Of a DNA stretch of 10,253 nt, positions 1-7,200 are shown one piece after another. The stretch is from Campylobacteraceae bacterium (GTDB lineage Bacteria; Campylobacterota; Campylobacteria; Campylobacterales; Sulfurovaceae). Both the position numbers and the translations under genes were made by a program. The notes under the pieces were generated by a model that worked only from the letters and a program-made list of their open reading frames with translations, did not search any database and was not told the DNA's origin. Numbering within the stretch: the stretch's first letter is position 1; every line of letters starts with the position of its first letter. The stretch lies in NCBI GenBank assembly GCA_027031505.1, contig JALVQH010000278.1, positions 1 through 10,253 on the forward strand, read 5' to 3'.

Positions 1-1
1 C

Positions 2-160
2 GACCACGTTGAACGCCCCCACTGGTTCAGCACCCCCGAAGAGGTGCATGCAATCCTCAAACAGTACCATTTCAATTATGCATTTATATACGCACTCGAC
101 AAATCGGCACTCAAAAGTTTTCAGCCTCGCGAAGAGGGGGGACTCTTTTATTCTGCCTGA
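2..160 (+). CDS. C-terminal end of an unidentified protein (partial, runs off left edge)
   Basis: An open frame enters from the left edge (first full codon at 2) and ends at TGA 158-160, giving 52 residues. It begins DHVERPHWFSTPEEVHAILK and ends EEGGLFYSA. It has no start codon in the window and would be missed by start-to-stop ORF calling. The composition looks protein-like: a charged and aromatic mix, with a plausible helix at STPEEVHAILKQ followed by a beta-like YAFIYAL segment. No catalytic motif is visible and I do not recognise the family. The gene converges with ppk2, and the two coding ends overlap by 13 nt (148-160). A competing plus-strand frame (9-257) covers the same DNA but runs antisense into ppk2 and has low-complexity Ser/His-rich content, so I prefer this one. 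That it is coding is inference from composition and position. Confidence 0.6.
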   Translation, partial: DHVERPHWFSTPEEVHAILKQYHFNYAFIYALDKSALKSFQPREEGGLFYSA

Positions 161-969
161 TTGTGGAGTATTACGATCGTTTCATCGACTCCCATCACGG
201 CATCCATATCCCGCCCGGCATAGTCGATGTTGCTCAGCAGATACCGGATCGCATTGAGACGGGCACGTTTTTTGTCCACCGCATCGAGCTCGACCCAGGG
301 GGCATACGGCGTGCCGGTGAGGCGGAACATCTTGTCCCGCAGCATCACATAGTCGTCGTAGTGCTCGTGGGACTTGTAGTCCAGCTCCGAAAGCTTCCAG
401 CTTTTGAGCGGATCCTGCTCCCGGTCACGGATCCGATCCGCCTGCGTCGCTTTGTCGATGTTGAGATAAAATTTGAAAAAGAGCATCCCGTCATCGACCA
501 GCATCTTCTCCACCGGATTAACCTGGGCATAAAACGCCTCGTGCTGCTGCGGGGTGCAGAATCCAAACACCGGTTCAATCCCGGCACGATTGTACCAGCT
601 GCGGTCGAAGAAGACCATCTCCTCCCGATCAGGCACCTGACGCAGATGGCGCTGAAAATACCACTGCCCCCGTTCCACTTCACTCGGCTTGGGCAAAGCA
701 ACACTGCGGGTATGGCGAGGGTTGAGGTAGGCGTTGAACGCTTTGATCGTGGAGCTTTTGCCCGCCGTATCCATCCCCTCGAAGATCATCAGCAGCCGCT
801 GCCCGCTCTCGATGATCCATTTTTGGAGTTTGACCACTTCATGCTGAAGACGGAGAAATTCATTATCGTAAAATCTGGTTTTGATCTTACCGCTTTTTTT
901 GAAGACTTTTCTGGGCGGCCTGGTGTGCTCGGGGAGGGTGTCGCTGAGGATAAGGGTCTGGGTCGGCAT
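148..969 (-). CDS. ppk2: Polyphosphate kinase 2 (PPK2 family, class I-like)
   Basis: A 273-residue cytosolic enzyme that transfers phosphate between inorganic polyphosphate and nucleotides; single-domain class I PPK2 enzymes mainly make ATP or GTP from the diphosphates. Seen: a Walker A loop GMDTAGKSS at residues 65-73 (K71), the family signature LNPRHTRSVALPKPSE, then QWYFQRHL, and a Walker B/lid block FFDRSWYNRAGIEPVFGFC at about 120-138 (D122, R123, N127, R128). A C-terminal lid region follows with RDREQDPLKSWKLSELD. The basic N-terminal 40 residues and overall length are normal for the family. The start is well supported by a strong AAGGAG five bases before the ATG (GGAGTTCACATG). The Walker A ends in K-S-S, where many PPK2 proteins have K-G-G or K-D-G. 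It lies downstream of accD but is separated by 251 nt containing REP-like repeats, so it is probably transcribed on its own. Class assignment is inferred from motif resemblance only. Confidence 0.95.
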   Translation of the reverse strand: MPTQTLILSDTLPEHTRPPRKVFKKSGKIKTRFYDNEFLRLQHEVVKLQKWIIESGQRLLMIFEGMDTAGKSSTIKAFNAYLNPRHTRSVALPKPSEVERGQWYFQRHLRQVPDREEMVFFDRSWYNRAGIEPVFGFCTPQQHEAFYAQVNPVEKMLVDDGMLFFKFYLNIDKATQADRIRDREQDPLKSWKLSELDYKSHEHYDDYVMLRDKMFRLTGTPYAPWVELDAVDKKRARLNAIRYLLSNIDYAGRDMDAVMGVDETIVILHNQAE

Positions 970-1016
970 GTGAACTCCTTGGATATGAGATGGGGATCAA
1001 GACGGACAGCAAGTCT

Positions 1017-1040
1017 GGAGCAGGGACTTCAGTCCCGTTA
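1017..1040 (+). repeat. REP-like palindromic repeat, family A copy 1
   Basis: Reads GGAGCA, then the hairpin GGGACT-TC-AGTCCC (1023-1036), then GTTA. It is the left, plus-oriented member of a head-to-head pair with the copy at 1167-1191. The 5' GGAG tetranucleotide followed by a short palindrome is the architecture of REP elements recognised by RAYT transposases (IS200/IS605-like TnpA_REP), where the tetranucleotide is typically GTAG or a variant. A decayed relative seems to follow at 1043-1060, reading GGAGGGCTTCTGTCC on the minus strand. Confidence 0.75.
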
Positions 1041-1068
1041 CGCAGGACAGAAGCCCTCCAAAGTAGGA

Positions 1069-1096
1069 TAAATATCTGCTAAATTCAAAATGACAA
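1069..1096 (-). promoter_or_regulatory. Weak candidate promoter for ppk2
   Basis: The middle of the accD-ppk2 gap (about 1062-1110) is markedly AT-rich compared with its surroundings. On the minus strand it contains TTGTCA (1091-1096), a 16-nt spacer and TATTTA (1069-1074). The -35 is reasonable but the -10 matches poorly. A transcript from here would have a leader of roughly 95 nt containing REP copy 1. This is offered only as the best candidate in the gap. Confidence 0.25.
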
Positions 1097-1166
1097 ATAG
1101 TAGCATTGCCATGCTCGGAGCTGAAGCTTCCAGTTCCGTGTGGACACAAAATGGGACTGGTACTGA

Positions 1167-1191
1167 TAACGGGGCTGAAGCCCCCTGCTCC
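1167..1191 (-). repeat. REP-like palindromic repeat, family A copy 2
   Basis: On the minus strand this reads GGAGCA, GGGGGCT-TC-AGCCCC, GTTA. It is inverted relative to copy 1, with 126 nt between them. The stem differs from copy 1 by an A-T to G-C pair change (GGGACT/AGTCCC versus GGGGCT/AGCCCC), a compensatory change, plus one extra unpaired G. It begins about 30 nt past the accD stop codon, where it could also act as a transcript 3' end, although no T-tract follows. Confidence 0.75.
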
Positions 1192-1220
1192 TGAACAGGA
1201 TAATGCCCGCCGGGCTCTCC

Positions 1221-2078
1221 TTACGCTGCCGCTTCCCTCTCCTGCTTCAAGAACAACCGCATAAACTTCGCAATGCTCTCTTTCATCTCGTTGCGGTCGA
1301 CCACCATGTCGATGAGGCCGTGCTCGAGGAGGAATTCTGCCCGCTGAAACCCCTCGGGGAGATCAACTCCCACGGTCTGCTTGATGACACGCTGTCCGGC
1401 AAAACCGATCAAAGCACCCGGTTCCGCCATAATGATATCCCCGAGCATGGCAAACGAGGCGCTCACCCCGCCCATGGTCGGATCGGTAAGAACAGATATG
1501 TAAGGAAGTTTCGCTTCATCGAGTTTCTTGAGTGCGGCCGATGTCTTGGACATTTGCAACAAACTGTAGGTGCTCTCCTGCATCCGTGCACCACCACTGG
1601 CTGAGACGATCACCAGTCCACTGCGGCGCTCGAGGGCACGGTTGATGGCTCGGACGATCTTCTCCCCCTCGACCGAGCCGAGACTTCCACCCATAAACGC
1701 AAAATCCAATACCACTAATTCCACCGGATACCCCTCGATGGTGCAGCTTCCACTGACGATCGACGAGGTGCGGCCGGTCTTTTTTTTGGCTTCATCCAGC
1801 CGTTTTTTGTAGCTTTTTTTGTCGACAAATTTCAGGGGATCGACTGGAGCGAGTGTGGCATCGTGCTCTTCAAAACTCCCCTCATCGGCCAGCAATGCGA
1901 TCCGATCGTCTGCACCGATCCGGAAATGGTGCGAACACTTGGGGCACACCTGATGGTGCGCTTCCACCTCTTTGTAGTACATCAGCGAGAGGCAATCGGG
2001 ACACTTCACCCAGTGCGCCGGAGCATCCCCCTCGTCCGCTCGCTTCCGCATTCCGCCGAATATGCTGCCAAAATTCAT
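1221..2078 (-). CDS. accD: Acetyl-CoA carboxylase carboxyltransferase subunit beta (AccD)
   Basis: A 285-residue subunit that pairs with AccA to move the carboxyl group from biotinylated AccB to acetyl-CoA, giving malonyl-CoA for fatty acid synthesis. Seen: an N-terminal four-cysteine zinc ribbon, CPDC at 26-29 and CPKC at 45-48. The crotonase-fold carboxyltransferase core follows, with [13 protein letters not shown] (about 128-140), the oxyanion-hole segment [10 protein letters not shown] (159-168), MGGVSASFA (202-210) and [11 protein letters not shown] (225-235). Length and domain order are typical. The start MNFGSIFGG is the usual AccD-like N terminus and is preceded by AAGGAAAGG about 8 nt upstream. 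accA is not in the window, as is common outside gene pairs. It follows the IMPase gene with a 48-nt gap but has its own strong promoter. Confidence 0.98.
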   Translation of the reverse strand: MNFGSIFGGMRKRADEGDAPAHWVKCPDCLSLMYYKEVEAHHQVCPKCSHHFRIGADDRIALLADEGSFEEHDATLAPVDPLKFVDKKSYKKRLDEAKKKTGRTSSIVSGSCTIEGYPVELVVLDFAFMGGSLGSVEGEKIVRAINRALERRSGLVIVSASGGARMQESTYSLLQMSKTSAALKKLDEAKLPYISVLTDPTMGGVSASFAMLGDIIMAEPGALIGFAGQRVIKQTVGVDLPEGFQRAEFLLEHGLIDMVVDRNEMKESIAKFMRLFLKQEREAAA

Positions 2079-2112
2079 CCGTCAACCTTTCCTTGTGCGA
2101 TCTTATGAGGGG

Positions 2113-2141
2113 ATTATAGCATAATTTTATGTGCGACTCAA
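2113..2141 (-). promoter_or_regulatory. Strong sigma-70-type promoter for accD
   Basis: On the minus strand: -35 TTGAGT (2136-2141), a 17-nt spacer, and an exact -10 TATAAT (2113-2118) preceded by TGC, giving the extended -10 TGCTATAAT (2113-2121). The expected start of transcription is near 2106, about 28 nt before the accD ATG, which leaves room for the AAGGAAAGG ribosome site. The -35 lies within the last codons of the upstream IMPase gene, so accD can be transcribed independently of gltBD. Confidence 0.8.
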
Positions 2142-2858
2142 TCCTAATTGAGAAACGATCCCCTCCAAAACTTCCCGATCCCGTGCGATTACCACCATCT
2201 CTTCCGTCTGCACACGTGGAAGATCCTCACAAAAAAGGAGCCCCGCAGCAAAATCGTATGCCCGGTATTTTCCGATATAGAGGAAAAAGCGGGAATGGAG
2301 AGCGTACACCAGAGAAAGGGCAACCGCACCGGGAGCCCGGAATTTCAGATCCATCTCTCCAAGTACCCGTACGGCGTCTGGATGGGCATAGGCGCGTTCA
2401 AAAATACCGACTTCCGGTGTACCTGCCACCGGATACGGACTGAGTGTATCATCCAAAATGCTGCCGCGTTGAGCGGGCGTGCCGACCGCTTTGAAAAAAA
2501 TTTCTCCGGTCACCAGATTGCAGATGCACGCAGCGACGGTGGTGCCGGTTGTGTCGATCAGCGCGGCAGACGTACCGTAATAGGGAAAACCACTCAGGAG
2601 ATTGCTGCTGCCGTCGATGGGATCGAGGAGAATGGTATGCTCGCCCGAACCGATGCGGCCGGATTCTTCGGACTCAATCGTCCCGAAACGTCCAAGATAC
2701 TCAACAAAAATCGCTTCGGCCATCAGATCGATGCCACTGCTGACATCTCCGCCGGCTCCAATGCCGGATTTGTGACGCATGGAAGCGTCAAGTCCGGATG
2801 CAAGGTGCGCAGCGATTGCCGTATTGGCATCACGGCATGCCTCAAGAAATGGTTGCAT
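2127..2858 (-). CDS. Inositol monophosphatase family phosphatase
   Basis: A member of the Mg2+-dependent, Li+-sensitive IMPase/FBPase/CysQ superfamily (243 residues), acting on small sugar or inositol phosphates in the cytosol. Seen: the metal-binding glutamates in TIESEESG (about residues 60-67), the hallmark DPIDGSSN at 79-86, a GAVALSLVYAL segment in the usual substrate-side position, and a C-terminal YDFAAG (about 201-206) that replaces the common WDxAAG and keeps the third metal-ligand Asp. The substrate cannot be told: inositol phosphate, fructose bisphosphate and PAP phosphatases share these motifs. The ATG start overlaps the gltD stop as TGATG, implying translational coupling; a GTG one codon upstream (2859-2861) would give a 4-nt overlap and is the alternative. 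It lies just before accD, an order I recall from other epsilonproteobacteria. Confidence 0.93.
   Translation of the reverse strand: MQPFLEACRDANTAIAAHLASGLDASMRHKSGIGAGGDVSSGIDLMAEAIFVEYLGRFGTIESEESGRIGSGEHTILLDPIDGSSNLLSGFPYYGTSAALIDTTGTTVAACICNLVTGEIFFKAVGTPAQRGSILDDTLSPYPVAGTPEVGIFERAYAHPDAVRVLGEMDLKFRAPGAVALSLVYALHSRFFLYIGKYRAYDFAAGLLFCEDLPRVQTEEMVVIARDREVLEGIVSQLGLSRT
2137..2152. promoter_or_regulatory. Small inverted repeat over the accD -35 box
   Basis: CTCAAT-CCTA-ATTGAG is a perfect 6-bp inverted repeat with a 4-nt centre. It overlaps the accD -35 hexamer and the end of the IMPase coding sequence. This is where a repressor operator would sit, but so short a repeat can arise by chance and I recognise no regulator's consensus in it. 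Confidence 0.25.
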
Positions 2859-4249
2859 CACTCGCCGAGAAAACTCGTGATCATTGCACGCGCCGCTTCA
2901 CGCCCGTCGTAGACAGCGGTCACAACCAGATCGGCTCCCCGGTGACAATCTCCGCCGGCATACACACCGGCTCGGGTGGTCTGATAATCTTCACCGACCA
3001 TCACCCCGCCCCATTTGTCGGTCTCGATACCATTGGATGCAAGAAATGGATACTCTACCGGATCAAACCCGAGAGCGAAAATCACCGTATCCGCCTCGAC
3101 GGTAAAGGTACTGCCCGGAATCTCTTCGACCCGTTGACGGCCATTGACATCGGGCTCCCCGAGACGGGTTTTGATCATCTCAATCCCAACCACTTCGTTC
3201 TTCTCGTTCTTGAGGATCTGTTTGGGGGCGACGAAGAATTCGAACGCAACACCCTCCTCTTTGGCATTGATATACTCTTTGCGGCTGCCGGGCATCCCGT
3301 GCGCATCACGGCGATAGTAGCAAGTGACACTCCGTGCCCCCTCGCGCAGGCTGGTGCGCACACAGTCCATTGCCGTATCTCCTCCGCCGATCACCGCCAC
3401 CCGTTTCTCACGAACAATAACCGGATGATCACAAGGCTCATCGAAGAGTTTTTTCTGTACCGACGACAAGAGCTCCATCGCCAGATGAACCCCTCTGGCC
3501 TCTTCGCCGTTGATGCCGGCACGGCGTCCTTTGGTTGCACCGACACCGATGAAAACTGCGTCAAATTTCTCGGCCAGCTCATCGAAGGCGATGTCTGTGC
3601 CCACCTCGGTATTTTGATGGAAGATTACACCGGCCTCTTCGAGGAGTTTGACCCGGCGGGCAATGATGTTTTTATTGAGTTTGAATCCCGGAATACCATA
3701 CGTCATCAGGCCGCCAGGGCGGTTCTGGCGATCAAATACTTCGACATCAACTCCTTCACGTGCCAGAAAGGTCGCTGCCGAAAGACCCGCAGGACCGGCG
3801 CCGATAATGGCAACTTTTTTTCCAATCTTGTCGGCGGCAAACGGCAGAGTCAATCCCCGTTTGAATCCCTCTTCGCTGATAAATGCTTCGACCGAACCGA
3901 TCGTAACGGCTCCGTGGCCGTCATTGAGGGTACAGGCTCCCTCACAGAGGCGGTCGTGGGGGCAGATCCGCCCCATCACTTCGGGAAACGGTGACGGATC
4001 ATTGGAGAGGGTAAAGGCAAATTCCAGATCCTTGTCCGCCGTGGCCTTGAGCCAATGGGGGATAAAGTTGTGCAGAGGGCAGCCGTTGTCGCTGTGGCAA
4101 TAGGGGTCGCCACACTGAACGCAGCGGTTGGCCTGACGTGCCGCCCGCTTGGGGCTGAACACTTCGTAGATCTCGTCGTAATCCTTGATCCGGACGACAA
4201 CGTCCCGTTTTTTGGGGTCTTCCCGGTCGAGTTCAAAAAATCCTTGCAT
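2858..4249 (-). CDS. gltD: Glutamate synthase [NADPH] small subunit (GltD)
   Basis: The 463-residue beta subunit of glutamate synthase takes electrons from NADPH through FAD and passes them over iron-sulfur clusters to GltB. Seen: an N-terminal cysteine-rich region for two 4Fe-4S clusters, C43-x2-C46-x4-C51-x5-C57 and then C96, C102 and C106. Next come an FAD-binding GAGPAGLS (150-157) with the acidic strand end VEVFDR, and an NADPH-binding GGGDTAMD (288-295) followed by YYRRD. The C-terminal VYAGGDCHRGADLVVTA contacts FAD in this family. The size is typical. The start lies 1 nt after the gltB stop, with GGAGGGAG a few bases upstream inside the gltB end, so translation is surely linked. Nothing is truncated or unusual. 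The same fold occurs in dihydropyrimidine dehydrogenase and NfnB-like proteins, but adjacency to gltB settles the assignment. Confidence 0.98.
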   Translation of the reverse strand: MQGFFELDREDPKKRDVVVRIKDYDEIYEVFSPKRAARQANRCVQCGDPYCHSDNGCPLHNFIPHWLKATADKDLEFAFTLSNDPSPFPEVMGRICPHDRLCEGACTLNDGHGAVTIGSVEAFISEEGFKRGLTLPFAADKIGKKVAIIGAGPAGLSAATFLAREGVDVEVFDRQNRPGGLMTYGIPGFKLNKNIIARRVKLLEEAGVIFHQNTEVGTDIAFDELAEKFDAVFIGVGATKGRRAGINGEEARGVHLAMELLSSVQKKLFDEPCDHPVIVREKRVAVIGGGDTAMDCVRTSLREGARSVTCYYRRDAHGMPGSRKEYINAKEEGVAFEFFVAPKQILKNEKNEVVGIEMIKTRLGEPDVNGRQRVEEIPGSTFTVEADTVIFALGFDPVEYPFLASNGIETDKWGGVMVGEDYQTTRAGVYAGGDCHRGADLVVTAVYDGREAARAMITSFLGE

Positions 4250-4250
4250 C

Positions 4251-7200
4251 TTATTCTCCCTCCTCTATCTTCAATGGACTCTTCATGTCTTTGGGGCGTA
4301 CCATCCAGAAATCCCGGATTTTGACCCGGAAATTGTCAAGGATTGCCCTCGCGGCTGCGCTTTGAGTCTCGCGGTAATAATCTTTGAGCAGTTTTTTCAG
4401 GTAGTAGCGTTCGATATCGGTATCGTCGGTATCAATGCGACGGGCTTCGACCAGTTCGGTGTTGACGTTTTCGACAAATTCGTGCGCCTCATCGAGGACA
4501 AATGCCACACCGCCGGTCATCCCGGCGCCGAAGTTCACTCCGGTCTTGCCGAGAATCACCACCACACCGCCGGTCATGTATTCGCAGGGGTGATCGCCTG
4601 TCCCTTCAACGATGGCAATCGCACCGGAGTTGCGCACTGCAAACCGTTCACCCACCTGACCGGCCACATAAAGTTTGCCGCCGGTGGCACCGTAGAGGCA
4701 TGTGTTGCCTCCGAGTGAGAAGCGTTCAGAACCGTACTCGGAAGTGATAACAATCCGGCCTCCGGCCATCCCTTTGCCAATGTAGTCGTTGCCCGCACCG
4801 TTGACCCGGATACTGATCCCCGGTGAGAGAAAAGCACCAAGCGACTGACCGGTGGTTCCAGTCAGCTCGAGATTGATGGTATTGTCCGGCAGCCCTTTGT
4901 CACCGTAGTATTTGGCGATTTCACCCGAAATGAGTGCACCAAAGCTCCGATTGGTGTTGCGGATTGATTTATGAAGCGTGATGCTCTCCGAGGGATTCTT
5001 GATCGTTCCGGAAAGTTCTTTGAGGATCCCTTTTTCATAGGCATTGTCGTCAAACGGTTCGTTGCGTTCGACTTGCCGGGTATTGGGACCGTCGAGTTTG
5101 ACCAGCAATGCTTCGAAGTCGAATTTGTCCGCCAGTTTGCTGTCGACAACTTCAAGTAAATCGGTCTGTCCGATGATCTCTTCGAGGCTGCGGAACCCCA
5201 GAGATGCAAGGATTGAGCGGACATCCTCAGCCAGCAGTCTGAAGTAATTCATCAGCCGCTCTACGGTACCTTCGAAGTGCTCCCGCAGTTTCTCTTCCTG
5301 CGTTGCGATCCCTACCGTACACCGATTCAGATGGCAGATGCGCAGGATCCTGCACCCGAGAATGGTCAACGCTCCGGTGCCAAATGCATACCGCTCCGCA
5401 CCGAAAATCGCCGCTTTGACCACATCCATTCCGGTTTTGAGTCCTCCGTCGGTCTCGAGGAGCACTTTGTCCCGCAGGTCATTGGCTTTGAGGGCATTGT
5501 GCGCTTCGGCAAGTCCCAGTTCCCAGGGATTGCCGGCATGCTTGATCGATGTCAGGGGTGCCGCCCCTGTCCCGCCGTCGGCTCCGGAAATGATGATTTT
5601 GTCGGCGTAGCACTTGGCCACACCGGCTGCGATCGTCCCCACGCCGGCAGTGGAGACCAGCTTGACCGCCACACGGGCATCGGGATTGATCTGCTTGAGA
5701 TCGAAGATCAGCTGCGCCAGGTCCTCGATCGAGTAAATGTCGTGATGGGGTGGCGGCGAAATGAGGGTCACCCCCGGAATGGTATGGCGCAGACGAGCCA
5801 CAAGGGGATTGACTTTGTGGCCGGGGAGCTGGCCCCCTTCGCCGGGTTTGGCACCCTGAGCAACTTTGATCTGGAGCTCTTCAGCGGAGCGGAGATAGCC
5901 GGGAGTCACACCAAAACGCCCGGAAGCTACCTGTTTTATTCTGGAGTTTTTAATCGTATCGAAACGGGCAGCATCCTCTCCTCCTTCACCGGAGTTACTC
6001 ATCCCGCCGAGACGGTTCATTGCTTCGGCCATCGCCTCGTGTGCTTCGGGCGAGATCGACCCGAGACTCATCGCTGCTGTCGAGAAGCGTTTCAGGATCG
6101 CTTCGGCCGGTTCGACTTCTTCGAGGGGGATCGGATCACGCCCTTTCTTAAATACAAAAAAGTCGCGGATAAACTTCGTCCCCCGTCCCTCAAGCATACT
6201 CTTGAGTTTGTCGTAGTCTTTTGGTTTTCCTGTCCGGGAGAGGTAATGGATCGCATGGACGGTTTTGGGACCGAAGTCATGGTATTCATGTCCCTGTGTG
6301 TATTTGTAGAATCCCCCGACATACAAGGGGAAGATGTGGTTTTTCATCCGGGCATTGTATGCATCGGCATGGGCTCTGGCGACACGGGCGCCTATCTCCT
6401 TGTAGCCAAGCCCTTTCAGGAGTGCGTGCGAACCGCGGAAACACTCCTCGACAATCTCGTCTCCCAGTCCGATGATGTCGAAGAGTTTGGAGTTGCGGTA
6501 GCTTGCCACAGTTGATATCCCCATCTTCGACATGATCTTGAGCAGACCAGCATTCATCGATTTGCGCAGGCGCTTGAGACAGACGGTGTTGTCGATGTTT
6601 TTTGCCCCGCGGTGGGCTACTTCAACCGCCGTCGCATAGTAGAGATAGGGATAGATGGCCGCCGCACCGTACGCCAGAAGGGTGGCTGCCTTGTGCGAAT
6701 CGTATACTTCACCGCTGGCAGCGACGATACTGGTAGCGTGACGGAGTCCGGCATCGAGAAGCGCTTCGTTAACCCGTCCGACCGCCATGAGCATCGGAAT
6801 GGTACGCAGATGCTGATTGACACCGCGATCATCAAGGATAATGATCCGTACACCCGTCTCCCGCACATCGGCAATTATCCGATCGACCAGAGCATCGAGT
6901 GCCTCTTTGAGCCCCTGCTCATAGGTCACATCGTACCGTTTGGCATGGTAGGTCGGATCGTATTTGGGATCTTTCGGATTTCCAAACTCCTGCAGCACAT
7001 TGAACTTGTCAAACGAAAGGATCGGAGAGACGGTTTTGAGGCGTACGGCGTGTTCGGCATCTTCGACGAGGATGTTGCGAATCTCACCGAAACCGGTATT
7101 GAGCGACATGACGGTTTTTTCACGGATCGGATCGATGGGGGGGTTGGTCACCTGGGCAAATTTCTGTCGGAAAAAGTCGGAGAAGCTTCGCTGTCTGTCC

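Noticed and set aside
9..257. 82-codon plus-strand frame at the left edge
   Set aside because: It competes with the better-looking frame ending at 160 and runs antisense through the ppk2 end; composition is Ser/His/Arg-rich and unlike a protein.
163..1071. 302-codon plus-strand open frame opposite ppk2
   Set aside because: It is the antisense shadow of a gene with unmistakable PPK2 motifs and extends into REP repeat DNA; no ribosome site or recognisable motif.
1205..1215. Hairpin GCCC-GCC-GGGC as accD terminator
   Set aside because: Only a 4-bp stem with a 3-nt loop and no T-tract on the minus strand; REP copy 2 just beyond is an equally likely 3' end.
2798..3994. 398-codon plus-strand open frame opposite gltD
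   Set aside because: Antisense shadow of gltD, whose FAD, NADPH and Fe-S motifs are intact; long stop-free antisense frames follow from codon use.
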